Shown here in pieces: positions 44,922 to 54,243 of a stretch of 64,000 bases of DNA. Numbering within the stretch: position 1 is the stretch's first letter; the number at the start of each line of letters is the position of its first letter. Source of the DNA: Calditrichia bacterium (GTDB taxonomy: Bacteria > Calditrichota > Calditrichia > RBG-13-44-9 > J075). The notes under the pieces are model-generated. The model searched no databases. It saw nothing but the letters and a program-made list of their open reading frames with translations, and was not told the DNA's origin. The stretch is from contig JANQQU010000060.1 in assembly GCA_028284905.1 (NCBI GenBank), forward strand, positions 244,557-308,556. Reading direction: 5' to 3'. A program made the position numbers and the translations under genes.

Positions 44922-46886
44922 TTAGTCTAGTGCCCTGCGAATGCTTTTCCCAAAGTCCAGGGCGCTGACCGGTTTCATCAAATATTCCCGAATCCCAATT
45001 TCTTTCACCCGCTCTGGTGTTACGGAATTACTAAATCCTGAGACCAGAATCACTGGTAAATCCGAGCGAATGGCCATCATCCGGCTGGCTAGTTCCATAC
45101 CGGTAATTTGCGGCATAGTTTGATCTGTAATCACCAGATCGTATTTATCCGGTGAGGCAATGAACGCCTCCAAAGCGGTCTGCGAATCTGCAAAGCTATC
45201 CACCGTGTATCCCATTTTCCCCAGCATCAGATTACCAATCTTAACCAGTTGTTCTTCGTCATCAACAAACATAATATGCTCAGTCCCCTGGGGAATACGT
45301 TTCTCCCGCAGAGCAACGTCGGTCACCTGTTCATCAATTCGGGGGAAATACACCCGAAACACAGCGCCTTTATCCGGCTCACTATCAACATGCAAAAAAC
45401 CTTTATGGCTTTTTACGATGCCATGAACAACAGCCAGTCCCATACCTGTCCCCTGCCCGACTGACTTCGTTGTAAAGAAGGGGTCAAAAATTCGTTCGAT
45501 CATGATGGCATCCATACCACAGCCAGTATCTTCCACGGAAAGTTTGGTATATTGCTCCTCGTAAATAGCGTCCGGGTCAGTAATTTCCTCATCCCGGATA
45601 TCTACTTTTTCCAGGGAGATACGAATCTTACCACTGTTTTCTTCCAGCGCCTGATAGGCATTTGTGCAGAGATTCATCACGACCTGATGAATCTGGGTTT
45701 GGTCGGCAAGGATTATCCCGGCATCGGTATCGAGATCGAATTCAATTTCCACCGTCGTTGGTATGGTTGCCCTTAATAATTTAAGTGCTTCCCGTACAAC
45801 TAATTGTATTCGCAACGGTTTAAATTCCTGCTCGGCTGTCCTGCTAAAAGTCAGGATTTGCTTAACCAGCTCTTTGCCCCGTTCGGCAGCATACAACACT
45901 TGCTCCAGCTCCTTTGCGCTGGGACTTTCTTCAGGCAAATCCATTGCGGCGAGTTCCGCATACCCGAGAATCGCGCCAAGTATATTATTGAAATCGTGTG
46001 CAATTCCGCCTGCAAGCGTGCCGATCGCTTCCAGTTTTTGCAACCTCCGCGCCTGCAATTCCAATTTGGCGCGTTCGTCCTCTGCCAGGCGTTGACTGGT
46101 CACATCAACAGATATTCCTAAAATGCGGGACACAGATTTATCATCATGATCTTTAATAGGCACTAAAATGGTCTGAGCGATCCGACCATTACTGGTTAGA
46201 TACTCAAACGTTTTAGTTTTACCAGCGACAGCAGCTCGGATTCCCTCCGTAAAACGGACTTGATCTTTCGAGCTTACCTGACGCGAGAAAGATTGGCCGA
46301 TGATTTCAGTATTCTTTTCCAATCCCATCATATCCAGGCCAGCTTTATTTACGGAAAGGACATTACCTTCTAAAGTCAGCTGATGGATGGAGTATGGGGC
46401 GTTTTCAACCAGCAGACGATAATTCTCTTTACTGGTTTTTAACGCTGATTCTGCAATAGTGGCAAGGTGCTGAACCTGCTTTAGCTCTCCTTCACTTTTG
46501 CGAAGTTCCTTTTCAATAATACGTCTGTCGCTGATATTCTTGGAATAAACCGCTGCTCCCAGAACATTTCCATTCTGAAGAATTGGGCTAAATGTAATTT
46601 CCGTATCGATATGCCATTCATCAAAATCGTAACTCTCGGAAACGGTAAAGCTTTCCCCATTCAGCACCCGTTTATAATACACCTGCCATTTCGCAACGAT
46701 CTCCTCAGGCAAATTTTCCAGGATATACGCCCCTGGTTGTAATCGAACCGAGAAAGCTTGCTCGAATTCTTTCAGGAATGTCTGGTTAGCCACGATTAAG
46801 CGTAAATCGGCATCGACAGCCCATGCTGAATTAAAAGTGTTTTCGATAATCGCTGAAGTAATCGTTAGGTCGGGAATATTGCTCAT
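44922..46886 (-). CDS. PAS-PAS hybrid histidine kinase with C-terminal receiver
   Basis: A 654-residue cytoplasmic kinase without membrane segments. PAS domains at about 10-130 and 150-270, with a coiled linker between; kinase core from about 285 (phosphoacceptor His297 in GGIAHDFNNILGAILGY, N-box MNLCTNAYQAL, G-boxes VEDTGCGMD and GTGMGLAVVHG); receiver domain at about 535-654 (FVDDEEQL, phospho-Asp near 588 in LVITDQTMP, Lys in YLMKPV). The HDFNN box marks the HWE-distinct 'soluble PAS hybrid' class common in delta-proteobacteria and FCB. No output domain, so it must pass phosphate or act through partners. First gene of the unit with the small membrane protein and rsgA. Confidence 0.93.
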   Translation of the reverse strand: MSNIPDLTITSAIIENTFNSAWAVDADLRLIVANQTFLKEFEQAFSVRLQPGAYILENLPEEIVAKWQVYYKRVLNGESFTVSESYDFDEWHIDTEITFSPILQNGNVLGAAVYSKNISDRRIIEKELRKSEGELKQVQHLATIAESALKTSKENYRLLVENAPYSIHQLTLEGNVLSVNKAGLDMMGLEKNTEIIGQSFSRQVSSKDQVRFTEGIRAAVAGKTKTFEYLTSNGRIAQTILVPIKDHDDKSVSRILGISVDVTSQRLAEDERAKLELQARRLQKLEAIGTLAGGIAHDFNNILGAILGYAELAAMDLPEESPSAKELEQVLYAAERGKELVKQILTFSRTAEQEFKPLRIQLVVREALKLLRATIPTTVEIEFDLDTDAGIILADQTQIHQVVMNLCTNAYQALEENSGKIRISLEKVDIRDEEITDPDAIYEEQYTKLSVEDTGCGMDAIMIERIFDPFFTTKSVGQGTGMGLAVVHGIVKSHKGFLHVDSEPDKGAVFRVYFPRIDEQVTDVALREKRIPQGTEHIMFVDDEEQLVKIGNLMLGKMGYTVDSFADSQTALEAFIASPDKYDLVITDQTMPQITGMELASRMMAIRSDLPVILVSGFSNSVTPERVKEIGIREYLMKPVSALDFGKSIRRALD

Positions 46887-46972
46887 TCATTCCTCCCTGG
46901 ATGTTCTGCTCTGTAACACCAAGAAAATTGGCGCATATGAGCAAAAAATCCAGCCAAAAAACTGATATAAAG

Positions 46973-47012
46973 AACACGCAAAAAGTATTGTATCAACGAC
47001 AATTTGCGTGTT
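46973..47012 (-). terminator. hairpin after the aldo/keto reductase gene
   Basis: AACACGCAAA / TTTGCGTGTT with a 20-base loop containing a further ATTGT / ACAAT pair; a weak T-rich tail follows on the minus strand. Confidence 0.5.
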
Positions 47013-47076
47013 TATAAATCACAAAAATCATTTTAATTCCCAAACGGGAATGCCAGGAATTTGTTTCCGGAGAAAA

Positions 47077-48054
47077 TTATGGCAACGGCTCGCCACGCCC
47101 GGCAATAAAAAGACGATACCAGTCTTCCCGGCTAAGCGCAACATCATCTGCCATTACAGAAGCAGCAATTCGTTCCGGCCTGGTCGTTCCAAAAATGGGC
47201 TGAATACCCGCCGGATGCCGAAGTAACCAGGCAAGCAAAATAGCTTCCTTAGATGTTTGCTTTGCTTCAGCCATTTCGCTAACAATTTTTGCCGTTTCCT
47301 GCAAGTGTCCTGCCGGCATTTCATGCGGATTACCAAAGAGCCGGCCACCGGCCACGGGAGAATAGGCCTGCAGCAACACACCATTCATTCGGCAATATTC
47401 TACAGTGCCTTCGCTGGACTTCGGCTGGGCCTCTCCGCGATTAAAAGTTACACCATCATTTACCAGTGAAGAATGGACAACATTCATCTCTACCTGGTTG
47501 ACCACAATCGGCTGATCCAGGTAATATTGCAAAAAGGCCATCTGTGAGGCGGTATGATTACTAACGCCAAAGTGGCGCACTTTACCACTGCTCGCCAGTG
47601 CATCAAAGGCACGGGCAACTTCCTCCGGCTCGATTAACGGATCGGGGCGGTGCAACAGGAGAATATCCAGATAATCGGTATTGAGCCGCCTGAGAATACT
47701 TTCTGTGGATGAAATAATATAGTCATAACTAAAATCAAATCTTTGCGGATCTCCGGGGTTTGGCATATCCTGAAATCGAATGGCGCATTTTGATTGAAGA
47801 ACAACATCTTCACGGGAGGTCCCTAATGCTTTCCAAATGCCTGAGAAAGCTTCTTCCGCTTTTCCCATCATGTAAATATCTGCATGATCAAAAAAATTGA
47901 TGCCTTCTGAAAGTACTTTCTCGACAACTTCTAAGGCTTTGGCCTGATCAGCAGGATCGAGCGGCTCCGTATTCCAATGTCCTCCCAGCCCCATACAACC
48001 ATACCCTAATCGGCTTACGTGTAAATCGGTATGGGGAATTTGATATTTCTGCAT
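47077..48054 (-). CDS. aldo/keto reductase
   Basis: A 325-residue AKR-fold enzyme, close in layout to the YdhF group. Catalytic tetrad positions are visible: Asp and Tyr in FFDHADIYMMGKAEEAF, Lys in LQSKCAIR, His in DILLLHRPDPL. The C-terminal NADPH segment is FGTTRPERI. It reduces carbonyl compounds with NADPH; the physiological substrate is unknown. It lies 35 bases downstream of msrA on the same strand, suggesting a shared redox or stress role. Confidence 0.93.
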   Translation of the reverse strand: MQKYQIPHTDLHVSRLGYGCMGLGGHWNTEPLDPADQAKALEVVEKVLSEGINFFDHADIYMMGKAEEAFSGIWKALGTSREDVVLQSKCAIRFQDMPNPGDPQRFDFSYDYIISSTESILRRLNTDYLDILLLHRPDPLIEPEEVARAFDALASSGKVRHFGVSNHTASQMAFLQYYLDQPIVVNQVEMNVVHSSLVNDGVTFNRGEAQPKSSEGTVEYCRMNGVLLQAYSPVAGGRLFGNPHEMPAGHLQETAKIVSEMAEAKQTSKEAILLAWLLRHPAGIQPIFGTTRPERIAASVMADDVALSREDWYRLFIAGRGEPLP

Positions 48055-48089
48055 GCTTCCTCCTCAATCAGACAGCTATCGGATTTTCA

Positions 48090-48641
48090 TTAATTTTCTT
48101 CTGCAACAAGGTGTTTAAAATCCCTAAAGAATTTTGCCAGTTTCGGAGCGATTACCAGTGAACAATAGGTTTGTCCGGGATTTTCATTGTAATAATTTTG
48201 ATGATAATCCTCTGCAACATAAAATTTTGGTAAAGGACTTATTTCAGTAACTATGGGATTTGCCCATAAATCGGAGGCATCCGTTTTCGACTTTGACGCT
48301 TCGGCAATTTCCTTCTGAGCGTCATCATGATAAAAAATAGCCGAGCGATATTGGGTACCGACATCGGCCCCCTGTCGATTCAGTGTTGTTGGGTCATGGG
48401 TTCGCCAGAAGACTTCGAGAATCTGTTCGAATGAAACTTCCTCCGGGTCAAATGTTATTTGAGCGACTTCCGCGTGCCCGGTTAAACCGGAACAAATTTC
48501 CCGGTAAGTCGGATTTGGCACTTTTCCACCAGTGTATCCAGACACAACACCCTTTACTCCCTTCAAGCGCTGAAATACAGCTTCGACACACCAAAAACAC
48601 CCCGCACCTAATGTCGCTTTTTCTAATCTATCTAATGTCAT
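48090..48641 (-). CDS. msrA: peptide-methionine (S)-S-oxide reductase
   Basis: A 183-residue MsrA. I place the start at ATG 48641, six bases after GGAG; an ATG at 48647 abuts that site and longer versions lack one. The nucleophile Cys15 is in GAGCFWCVEAVF, followed by the family motifs GYTGGKVPNPTY and GHAEVAQITFDP, and EDYHQNYY near the end. It repairs methionine-S-sulfoxide. No msrB is fused or adjacent. It likely shares a transcript with the aldo/keto reductase. Confidence 0.95.
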   Translation of the reverse strand: MTLDRLEKATLGAGCFWCVEAVFQRLKGVKGVVSGYTGGKVPNPTYREICSGLTGHAEVAQITFDPEEVSFEQILEVFWRTHDPTTLNRQGADVGTQYRSAIFYHDDAQKEIAEASKSKTDASDLWANPIVTEISPLPKFYVAEDYHQNYYNENPGQTYCSLVIAPKLAKFFRDFKHLVAEEN

Positions 48642-48717
48642 ATTCATCTCCTTTCCTGTCTTGATTTGAAGCTTCCCGAGGCGGAAAAGATACATAAAAT
48701 TCCTACGTCATCAAAAA

Positions 48718-48748
48718 AGAAAAGGGACAACGCTTTCGCATTGTCCCC
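48718..48748 (-). terminator. intrinsic terminator after the FKBP gene
   Basis: Stem GGGACAA / TTGTCCC (48724-48747) with further CG pairs inside; T-rich on both sides, with a minus-strand tail TTTTCTTTTTT. It separates the FKBP gene from msrA. Confidence 0.8.
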
Positions 48749-48784
48749 TTCAAAAAAAAATCATGCAGCTAGCCTGCAGTGGCT

Positions 48785-49492
48785 TTAGGGATTCACTTTT
48801 ACAAGCTCAACCTCGAAAATCAGGGTAGAATTCGGCGGAATACGCTGACCGCTGCCACGCTCGCCGTATGCAAGGTTAGAAGGAATATAGAATTCATACT
48901 TTGCGCCTTCTTTCATCAACTGAATGCCTTCCGTCCACCCCGGAATAACGCCGTTCAGAGAGAAGGAGATAGGCTCGCCACGCTTGTAGGAACTGTCAAA
49001 TTCGCTGCCATCAATGAGTGTACCGCGGTAGTGCGTTAACACTTTGTCTGTGGCAACGGGAGAAGCACCGGTACCTTCCTGCAACACTTTGTATTGCAAG
49101 CCACTCGGTAATTCAACAACGCCTTCTTTGCTCTTATTTTCTTTCAGGAATTCCAATCCCACACGCATGTTCTCAGTGGCAAGCTTCTGCTGATTCTCCT
49201 GAAAACTTTTCCGGATGACCTGGTTACACTTATTGAAACCGGCAAGAATTTCTTCATCGGAAAGCTTGATACCTTTCTTCATCAAGGCATCACGCATTCC
49301 GTGCAACAACGCGTCAATATTTAATTGATCTGCAGCAAATTCGATATTATTACCAACCTGAGCGCCAAAGCTATAGCTCATGCTGTCGACTTCCGACTGT
49401 AAAACGAGATCGCCACCACCGACCGGATTACTTTGACAAGTAATTAAGGCAATTGCAATGATTGGCAGGAGTAAAAACTTCCAAAATTTCAT
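48785..49492 (-). CDS. FKBP-type peptidyl-prolyl isomerase lipoprotein (Mip/FkpA-like)
   Basis: A 235-residue lipoprotein with lipobox ALITC (Cys19). The FKBP N-terminal dimerisation domain (about 35-115, SYSFGAQVGNNI onward) is followed by the isomerase domain (about 130-235): VLTHYRGTLIDGSEFDSSY, GVIPGWTEGIQLMKEG, FYIPSNLAYGERGSG and TLIFEVELVKV. The YGxRG and VIPGW motifs are intact, so it should be active. It catalyses proline cis-trans isomerisation and chaperones proteins in the periplasm or outer membrane. Confidence 0.94.
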   Translation of the reverse strand: MKFWKFLLLPIIAIALITCQSNPVGGGDLVLQSEVDSMSYSFGAQVGNNIEFAADQLNIDALLHGMRDALMKKGIKLSDEEILAGFNKCNQVIRKSFQENQQKLATENMRVGLEFLKENKSKEGVVELPSGLQYKVLQEGTGASPVATDKVLTHYRGTLIDGSEFDSSYKRGEPISFSLNGVIPGWTEGIQLMKEGAKYEFYIPSNLAYGERGSGQRIPPNSTLIFEVELVKVNP

Positions 49493-49693
49493 TAGTGGAT
49501 CCTTTCGATTATATATGGTTTTTAAGCTTTTTAGGCAGGAAAAAAGAAGGCTTTAGTTTAATCGATACTTGTTCCTGTGTCATTGTTGGATAACCACCTT
49601 TTTCTAAAGGCAGCGCCAAAATAACACATTTCAGCCCGATATCAAATTTTTTCTAAAAAATAGTTATTTTCCAACTTGTTCCCAAAGATTGCA

Positions 49694-51367
49694 TCATTCG
49701 TTATTATTCCTAATCCTTAATGAAATCCACTTCGGAAAATGGTCAGACATCATCAATGTGCGATTGTGTTTATATTCGCCGCTGCGGCGAATTTTCTCAA
49801 TCTCTGCGCGATAAACTTCTTCTTCGCTATCTTTAAACACATGCTGGAAAAAATTAAAAACACCGCCATTCACAGGGGCTGCAAAATCTCCCTCTGTCAG
49901 TTTAAGTGCGATTTGCGCATAGGGTCTTTCCTGAAATGGAGAGACCGACAAATCCCGCACCGCTGGCGGGAGGGTCAAGCCAGCGTTTTCCAGGGTAGAC
50001 AGAATTTCTCCGCCGACTGAGCCTGCATTCACATCACCTAAAAGAATAAGGTTCGGGGGGAAATCCCGCCCTCTCTCGACCTTTCTGACTAATGCCTCCG
50101 CAATCGCCTTCATAATTATTGGCCGGTCACCTTCATTTCGTCCCCAGCGTATATGAACGTTACATAAAGCAAGCTGAAGGCCATTGAGTGAAAAACCGGC
50201 AAAATATGGACTGCGATAAGGATTGCCAGTTTCTATCGGGGATTCAGGCAAATTTAATTCGCCAACCAATGCGGTAGGTGTCACCTTGCGGGCGTCATAA
50301 AAAAAGGCCAACCGTTCTTGATTCCCGCGCCGGCCCTCATTTATATCACTTTCCAATGAGTGCCAGCCATTGCCCAGCAGCGATTTTATTTTGAGATAAT
50401 CTGACTGATCTCCCATCGCTTCCTGAATCGCAACAATATCAAAAAAGGATATTATTTCGGCGATATAATGCAATGCTTCCAACGGTCTTTTGTGGCGGTC
50501 TAGCTGACGAATATTCCAGGTAGCAATTAACAGTTGATTGCGATCTTCTTTATCCGGTAATGCCTCTACCAGGGCTGTATGTAAATTATCGACGCCGCTC
50601 ACAGTTCGTCTTGCCGTTTCCTCCTGCATAGAAGCGGTCTGTGGTGAAATACCTGCCCGTGGTATTCCCAACCACCATTCACGACCGAAATAGCTACCAC
50701 CGATTACAAGAAAGAGCAGAACAAATACGCCGGCGGTTCTCAGGCGACGTCGCTTGATGTGTTGTTTACTTATCTGGATAAAATCCGTTAAGAGTGGTGT
50801 CGGTCGTGGATTCAGGTCCGGTTGTTTATCAGCTTCATTCACCCAGCTATCAGCCTTGCGGATTTCCCGGCTGTCCAATAAACCGGTTTTATCCGCACGC
50901 CAGCGCGCTGCCCGAAAGGTTAAGTGGGTGTGAAGCTCCACATATTCCGGTTCACTGTTGATGTCTTTTAACAGGCGTAATAATTCCTCATTAAAGTCAT
51001 TAGCGCCACTAAAATCTCTGCGTACCCGGGATTTCAAGGTCGCAGGTGCACCACTCACTCTTTCTGCAATGATTGGTATGATTCGCTTTCCCAACTCGGC
51101 AGCGTATGCCAGTTCTTCCAGGCAATTTCGAGAAGCCAGCGAGGCTGCACTGGTTACAAATAGAACTGCTTTGGCACGTTCCAACGCCGGCCAAACAGCA
51201 TCCTTCCAATTATCTGCATAACGGATATCTTCAACATCTATCCAAACAGATTGCCCGGCTTCTTCCAGCTTGCGCGTCAGTTTTTCAGCCAGGGCTTTAT
51301 CTGCCAGGGTGTAAGAAAGGAAGACATTGTTGGCATTCTTATTTATTGAGGAGGAGTCATTCACCAT
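49694..51367 (-). CDS. TIR domain - transmembrane - EEP phosphoesterase fusion
   Basis: A 557-residue membrane protein with an unusual architecture. TIR domain at about 14-130 (NVFLSYTLADKALAEKL, VWIDVEDIRYADNW, ending near DINSEP), with a candidate catalytic Glu85 in SRNCLEELAYA. A linker (about 138-205) of the type found after TIR in TIR-WD40 proteins (RPTPLLTDFIQISKQH) leads to RRRLR and a single helix (211-228). After it comes a complete EEP domain (about 278-553): ATWNIRQLD, VAIQEAMGD, VHIRWGRN, LLGDVNAG, MSDHFPKW, with all usual metal and catalytic residues. The positive-inside rule puts TIR in the cytoplasm and EEP in the periplasm. A GNAT gene lies 20 bases upstream. TIR domains often make NAD-derived signals in defence; here sensing across the membrane is possible. 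No known system matches. Confidence 0.87.
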   Translation of the reverse strand: MVNDSSSINKNANNVFLSYTLADKALAEKLTRKLEEAGQSVWIDVEDIRYADNWKDAVWPALERAKAVLFVTSAASLASRNCLEELAYAAELGKRIIPIIAERVSGAPATLKSRVRRDFSGANDFNEELLRLLKDINSEPEYVELHTHLTFRAARWRADKTGLLDSREIRKADSWVNEADKQPDLNPRPTPLLTDFIQISKQHIKRRRLRTAGVFVLLFLVIGGSYFGREWWLGIPRAGISPQTASMQEETARRTVSGVDNLHTALVEALPDKEDRNQLLIATWNIRQLDRHKRPLEALHYIAEIISFFDIVAIQEAMGDQSDYLKIKSLLGNGWHSLESDINEGRRGNQERLAFFYDARKVTPTALVGELNLPESPIETGNPYRSPYFAGFSLNGLQLALCNVHIRWGRNEGDRPIIMKAIAEALVRKVERGRDFPPNLILLGDVNAGSVGGEILSTLENAGLTLPPAVRDLSVSPFQERPYAQIALKLTEGDFAAPVNGGVFNFFQHVFKDSEEEVYRAEIEKIRRSGEYKHNRTLMMSDHFPKWISLRIRNNNE

Positions 51368-51387
51368 CTTGGGTCCATGTCTATCGG

Positions 51388-51930
51388 CTATTTTCGGTTA
51401 GCTTCCCATTCCGAACGTAAAATGCCATACCACGCTTCATCGAACAGCTCGCCACGCAGCTGCTGATTTTGCCGCAAAACACCTTCCCGGGACATCCCAC
51501 ATTTTTCCATTACCCGCATCGAGGCTGCATTGCGCGCATCAGCCATTGCTCTCACTCTGTTTAAACTGTCATCAGCGTTAAAAGCTAAATCCAGTATTGT
51601 TTGTAGTGCTTCGGATGCCAATCCCTTCCCCCAGTGAGGTCGAGCAATACTGTATCCGGTTTCGGCCAACGCATGGGCTGGAAGCAAACGAACATTGATG
51701 CCGCCGATTGATTCACCCTGAAACTCCAGTGCCCAGGAGGGATTTTTATCCCACTCCAGCAATAGCTGACTGGCGACAAACTTCTCTGCATCCCCACGGG
51801 TATAAGGAACGGGTACCGGTAGATAACGCGCCCACTCCGGATCGGCCGCGTACTTCAAAATTTGATCAATATCTTCAAATTTATAAGGCCGATAAATTAA
51901 ACGTTCGCTATTGAAATTCTTTGGGAACAT
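51388..51930 (-). CDS. GNAT-family (RimJ/RimL-like) N-acetyltransferase
   Basis: A 180-residue acetyltransferase of the RimJ/RimL group: FNSERLIYRPYKFEDIDQI near the start, acetyl-CoA site ARPHWGKGLASEALQTILDLAF, and NAASMRVMEKCGMSREGVLR near the end, all diagnostic. It transfers acetyl groups to protein N-termini or small amines. Twenty bases separate it from the TIR-EEP fusion downstream, so they are probably co-transcribed; whether they cooperate is unknown. Confidence 0.9.
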   Translation of the reverse strand: MFPKNFNSERLIYRPYKFEDIDQILKYAADPEWARYLPVPVPYTRGDAEKFVASQLLLEWDKNPSWALEFQGESIGGINVRLLPAHALAETGYSIARPHWGKGLASEALQTILDLAFNADDSLNRVRAMADARNAASMRVMEKCGMSREGVLRQNQQLRGELFDEAWYGILRSEWEANRK

Positions 51931-52098
51931 GGGAATCCGTTATTGTTGTTTAGATTGAATCTAAGTATAACGGACAATATAGCAAAAGCAAACCATTCAT
52001 TGCGATTTACTGATAAAACTCATCCGCAAGAATATTACTTTAAGATTTATTAACGCTCTATTGCTTGTGAGAAGAAAGGAAAGAAAATTTGGGGAATA

Positions 52099-52144
52099 TG
52101 ACATTTTTCAGAGTAGCCGTTTTCCTGCCCCCTGAAAAATGTCA
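52099..52144 (-). terminator. 13-bp perfect inverted repeat after GMC oxidoreductase
   Basis: TGACATTTTTCAG (52099-52111) and its exact complement (52132-52144) flank a 20-base loop, ten bases past the stop of the GMC gene. The T-tract is inside the stem, so termination is plausible but not classic. Confidence 0.55.
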
Positions 52145-52153
52145 ACTTTTATG

Positions 52154-53776
52154 CTACAATACCGGTGCTTCCTCAGAATTAAAGGTGGCAACAGCTTTCG
52201 GATTCTTTTCAGGAATTTTACTCATAGCTCGTTCAGATATGGCAGTAATCGTCAAAGAGGGATTAACACCGGGATTTGCGGATATCATCGAGCCATCGCA
52301 TACGTACATATTGCGGTAACCGAAAACCCGATTTTGGCTATCAATAACGCCTTCCCCTCGGTTTTTACCCATAACTGCACCGCCAAGTATATGCGCAGTT
52401 GTGGGTATTCCCATTGCTGCTTCAGTCGCCAGCACATAAGGTTTGCCTTCAATAATTTCCGAATATTTGTCAGCGAGCTCAAATGCTTCCGGAATAAAAG
52501 AAGTTGGTGGGTCTCCATCTTCCATCTTCGATTTCATTCCGAATATCCCCTTCGTAAAACGCAAAGTAGAGTCTATCGTTTGCATAAAGAGCATTATTTG
52601 CGTTCGTTTTGCCCAGTCATCAGTAAAATAAACTTTTATATTTTTTACAGGATGACGTGCAAAATCGTAGAACATACTTCCGACACGTTTTATCGTTGTT
52701 CTGCCGCGAACCATCGGCAGTCCCATCAAGCGCCAAAATCCTGATCCGGCATTGTAACGGACTGGCTCCAGATGACTGTCTTCATCGGTATGCAATATTG
52801 AACCTATTGCAACTCCCTTTGACAAAACCTTATCCCGTTTCAAAGTGGTAATTGAAATAAGGCTTTCGGAGTTGGTGCGGATATTTGCGCCTACCCGATC
52901 GGAGAGGAATGGGAGCGATTTATCTTTTAACTTCAGTAATAGCTTGACTGTACCTAAAACACCGCCGGAGAAAATAACGCCACGACTGGTTACGCTGCCC
53001 TTTTTCTTAAATAGCCGTGTAGACTGTTGCCAATCTATTCGATAGCCACTCTCTCCTTCACCTTCATCCAACGGAACGACGTTTACAACTTCGGATTCAG
53101 CCTGAATCTTTACGCCCAGTTGCTGTGCCAAATGCAGATAATTTTTATCTAGTGTATTCTTGGCATTGTAACGACACCCCACCATGCAGCCTCCGCAGAA
53201 GTTGCAACCGGTTCGTTCCGGACCTTTACCATCAAAGTAGGGATCTTCAACCGTTTCGTTTGCTTTTCCGAAATAAACCGCAACATTTGTCGGTTGAAAT
53301 TTATCTGCCAACCCAAGATTCTCGCCCAATTTTTTCAGTGCAAGATCACCGGTTTGCAATACTGGATTAGGCGTTGCACCAAGCATGCGTAAAGCCAGCG
53401 GATAAAAATCCGCTAATTCTTTTTCCCAGTCTGCCAGGTGCGCCCAACTTTTAGCCGTATAAAATTTCTTTTTCGGCACTGGCAGGGTATTCGCATAAAC
53501 CAGCGAGCCGCCCCCTACCCCAACACCGGACAATACTGCAACGTGGCGAAAATATGTCAATTTAAAAATCCCGAAGAAACGCATTGCCGGCAGCCACATC
53601 CAGCGTTTCAAGTCCCAGATGTTTTTAGCAAAATCTTTGGGCGTTTTCCACTGCCCTTTTTCCAACACAAGGACCCGATAACCTTTTTCCGCCAGGCGAA
53701 GTGCGGATACGGATCCGCCAAATCCGGAACCAATAACAACATAATCAAAATCGTAGTGAGGTTGTTCTGTTTTCAT
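52154..53776 (-). CDS. GMC-family FAD oxidoreductase with Cys cluster (cholesterol-oxidase-like)
   Basis: A 540-residue flavoenzyme; ATG 53776 is chosen because AAGGAAGG lies seven bases upstream. FAD-binding motif YVVIGSGFGGSVSALRLAEKG near residue 12 (split by the glycines at 16-21), second motif GVGVGGGSLVYANT, and a C-terminal NMYVCDGSMISANPGVNPSLTI with the GMC active-site Asn region. Residues 191-201 form a ferredoxin-like CNFCGGCMVGC, seen in a branch of the family and possibly an Fe-S site. It oxidises an alcohol or sterol-like substrate using FAD. No signal peptide. Substrate unknown. Confidence 0.9.
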   Translation of the reverse strand: MKTEQPHYDFDYVVIGSGFGGSVSALRLAEKGYRVLVLEKGQWKTPKDFAKNIWDLKRWMWLPAMRFFGIFKLTYFRHVAVLSGVGVGGGSLVYANTLPVPKKKFYTAKSWAHLADWEKELADFYPLALRMLGATPNPVLQTGDLALKKLGENLGLADKFQPTNVAVYFGKANETVEDPYFDGKGPERTGCNFCGGCMVGCRYNAKNTLDKNYLHLAQQLGVKIQAESEVVNVVPLDEGEGESGYRIDWQQSTRLFKKKGSVTSRGVIFSGGVLGTVKLLLKLKDKSLPFLSDRVGANIRTNSESLISITTLKRDKVLSKGVAIGSILHTDEDSHLEPVRYNAGSGFWRLMGLPMVRGRTTIKRVGSMFYDFARHPVKNIKVYFTDDWAKRTQIMLFMQTIDSTLRFTKGIFGMKSKMEDGDPPTSFIPEAFELADKYSEIIEGKPYVLATEAAMGIPTTAHILGGAVMGKNRGEGVIDSQNRVFGYRNMYVCDGSMISANPGVNPSLTITAISERAMSKIPEKNPKAVATFNSEEAPVL

Positions 53777-53937
53777 GATAATGCCTTCCTTACTGAACAA
53801 AATTACTGCAGATATTCCGATTTTCCTAAAAGTGGATCGAACAAACAAATATTTATTAAAAATTGAGCACTGTTCAGAAACAACTTAAAAACGCCCCTTA
53901 TGACATAACAATATATCAAGATTAATTGTAAAACGCT

Positions 53938-54216
53938 CTACTGGAAATATTCACCTTTGGGAGGCGCTGCCAACAGTTTCATTGCTGCTTGTAATGCTTC
54001 GACCGGAATGTTTTTAACCGAGGCTTCATGATCTTCAACGGAATCCCATATTTCAATCACGACAACACTATCCGCATTTTGTTTACTTTGCAACACTTTG
54101 CAGGAGTGGCAACCCTGGGATGCCTCAATGTCTGCCTGAAAAGATTGAATCAGTTTTCGCAATGTTTCTCCCTGGCCTTCCTGCGCCAGGAATTCATTAA
54201 TTCTGGTAACACTCAT
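53938..54216 (-). CDS. antibiotic-biosynthesis-monooxygenase-fold (ABM) protein
   Basis: A 92-residue dimeric ferredoxin-like-fold protein of the ABM/YgiN type: RINEFLAQEGQGETLRKLI, EASQGCHSCKVLQSK and VVIEIWDSVEDHEASVKN follow the family pattern of strand, helix and the EIW...H segment. Relatives are cofactor-free quinol or heme monooxygenases. It is the third gene of a minus-strand unit after the ROK kinase and the SRPBCC protein (gaps of 25 and 27 bases). The role is unknown. Confidence 0.85.
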   Translation of the reverse strand: MSVTRINEFLAQEGQGETLRKLIQSFQADIEASQGCHSCKVLQSKQNADSVVVIEIWDSVEDHEASVKNIPVEALQAAMKLLAAPPKGEYFQ

Positions 54217-54243
54217 AATTACTCCCTTAGAAAAACGGTTGAA

